Made by a program: the position numbers and the translations under genes. This document shows, one piece after another, positions 4,489-5,132 of a DNA stretch of 5,132 nucleotides. The DNA is from an uncultured Caryophanales bacterium (GTDB taxonomy: Bacteria; Bacillota_I; Bacilli_A; RF39; UBA660), in assembly GCA_947065955.1 (NCBI GenBank), contig CAMSXY010000095.1:1-5132 (forward strand). Direction: 5' to 3'. Position 1 is the stretch's first letter. The number at the start of each line of letters is the position of its first letter. The notes under the pieces are model-generated. The model saw nothing but the letters and a program-made list of their open reading frames with translations, was not told where the DNA came from and did no database searches.

Positions 4489-5132
4489 TTACAATCCAAA
4501 TGTTAAATCAACACCTGTAAGTTCCATAATTGAAATTCCATCATGCTCTAAACTAAATGTACAATTTGCGGTTAAACTTAAACTCTTCAAAATAGACTTT
4601 TGTCTTGGCTTAAAATAAATATATTCATGAGCATAACTTGAAATTCCAGAAGAACCTCCACTTTTGATATCTAAACTATTTGCCCACATATGATTCATAT
4701 AACTACCTCCAGATGCAATAACAACAAGTGGATCAATATACCCATTTTCTACAGCTTGTTCTAATGTCAAAGAAGAACCATCGGCAAAGTTTAATTTAAA
4801 ATTGGAAAATTCGCTATCTGGAGTTCCCCATCCAGCACCAATATATATTTGCACCCATGCGTTTTGAGAAACGTCTTTTATTAATTCGTATGTATTTGCT
4901 CCCTTATTAATAATACTAGCAGAAGAATTTGTTGCATAAGGAGAAGGATTCAATGGAGTTCTTTTGGTATGTTTATCAATTTCGGTTGTCAATCCTGCCG
5001 TTCGATCATAATTTCCAGAAAAATAATCATCCTGTGGATCAAGTTTAGAAACAGAATATAATTTCCCATCAGTTAAATTTCGAACATAAATACTTTCATA
5101 AAGATCCTCTATCTTCGTTCCATAATAAGACC
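4489..5132 (-). CDS. Unrecognised protein, 3' part only (5' end beyond window)
   Basis: The reading frame is open from the window edge to the TAA at 4489, giving 213 complete codons plus two leftover bases. The true start is therefore outside. A TTG at 4992 with no Shine-Dalgarno sequence is internal, because the 46 codons before it read on without a stop and look protein-like (for example YESIYVRNLTDGKLYSVSKL). I do not recognise the family. The visible part is rich in Ser, Gly, Asn and aromatic residues and appears beta-strand-rich, with alternating segments such as WVQIYIGAGWG (92-102), FKLNFADGSSLTLEQAVENG (111-130), HEYIYFKP (168-175) and a final MELTGVDLTFGL. It has one Cys and no C-terminal membrane span or LPxTG anchor. 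Such composition is common in extracellular or pilin-like proteins of Gram-positive bacteria, but this is only an impression; any signal peptide would lie in the missing part. It has no stop-start coupling with greA, which has its own promoter. Confidence 0.7.
   Translation of the reverse strand, partial: SYYGTKIEDLYESIYVRNLTDGKLYSVSKLDPQDDYFSGNYDRTAGLTTEIDKHTKRTPLNPSPYATNSSASIINKGANTYELIKDVSQNAWVQIYIGAGWGTPDSEFSNFKLNFADGSSLTLEQAVENGYIDPLVVIASGGSYMNHMWANSLDIKSGGSSGISSYAHEYIYFKPRQKSILKSLSLTANCTFSLEHDGISIMELTGVDLTFGL

Noticed and set aside
4492..4992. Complete short gene starting at TTG 4992
   Set aside because: The same frame continues without a stop to 5132 and there is no ribosome site at the TTG, so it is the 3' end of a longer gene.

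Overview
The window looks like a contig end from a low-GC, Gram-positive-type bacterium (Bacillota or Mycoplasmatota relative, plausibly a gut lineage known from sequencing). The base composition is very AT-rich. Shine-Dalgarno sites are strong and AGGAGG-like, there is a lipobox lipoprotein, and a Mur ligase points to peptidoglycan synthesis. TGA acts as a stop in an ATGA overlap and visible Trp codons are TGG, so the standard bacterial code (table 11) fits. The exact taxon cannot be read from this window.

Layout: every supported gene is on the minus strand, so transcription runs from high to low coordinates. Bases 1-47 are not biological: they are an Illumina P7/TruSeq adapter including an 8-nt index, assembled onto the contig end. 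Bases 48-285 are AT-rich and non-coding, with a terminator hairpin at 213-253. A MurT-like Mur ligase (286-1668) follows, with its own promoter near 1785-1813 and no GatD partner beside it. Bases 1669-1962 hold that promoter and two terminator-like hairpins. A compact three-gene operon occupies 1963-3669. It encodes an ECF sigma factor, a one-membrane-span probable anti-sigma factor overlapping it by ATGA, and, one base further on, a lipoprotein with two tandem DUF4358-like repeats. The transcription elongation factor gene greA (3785-4255) has a textbook sigma-A promoter and its own terminator. The last gene (4489 to the window edge) is the 3' part of an unrecognised protein whose reading frame stays open to base 5132.

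How the genes may work together: the sigma/anti-sigma/lipoprotein set looks like a self-contained envelope-sensing unit, with the anti-sigma factor holding the sigma factor at the membrane and the lipoprotein outside. The adjacent MurT-like enzyme would act on cell-wall precursors, but it has a separate promoter and is separated by terminators, so a functional link is only inferred from proximity. Of the annotated starts, those of murT, the lipoprotein, the sigma factor and greA were placed at internal ATG codons because a good Shine-Dalgarno sequence sits just upstream of each, while the longer upstream alternatives lack one.
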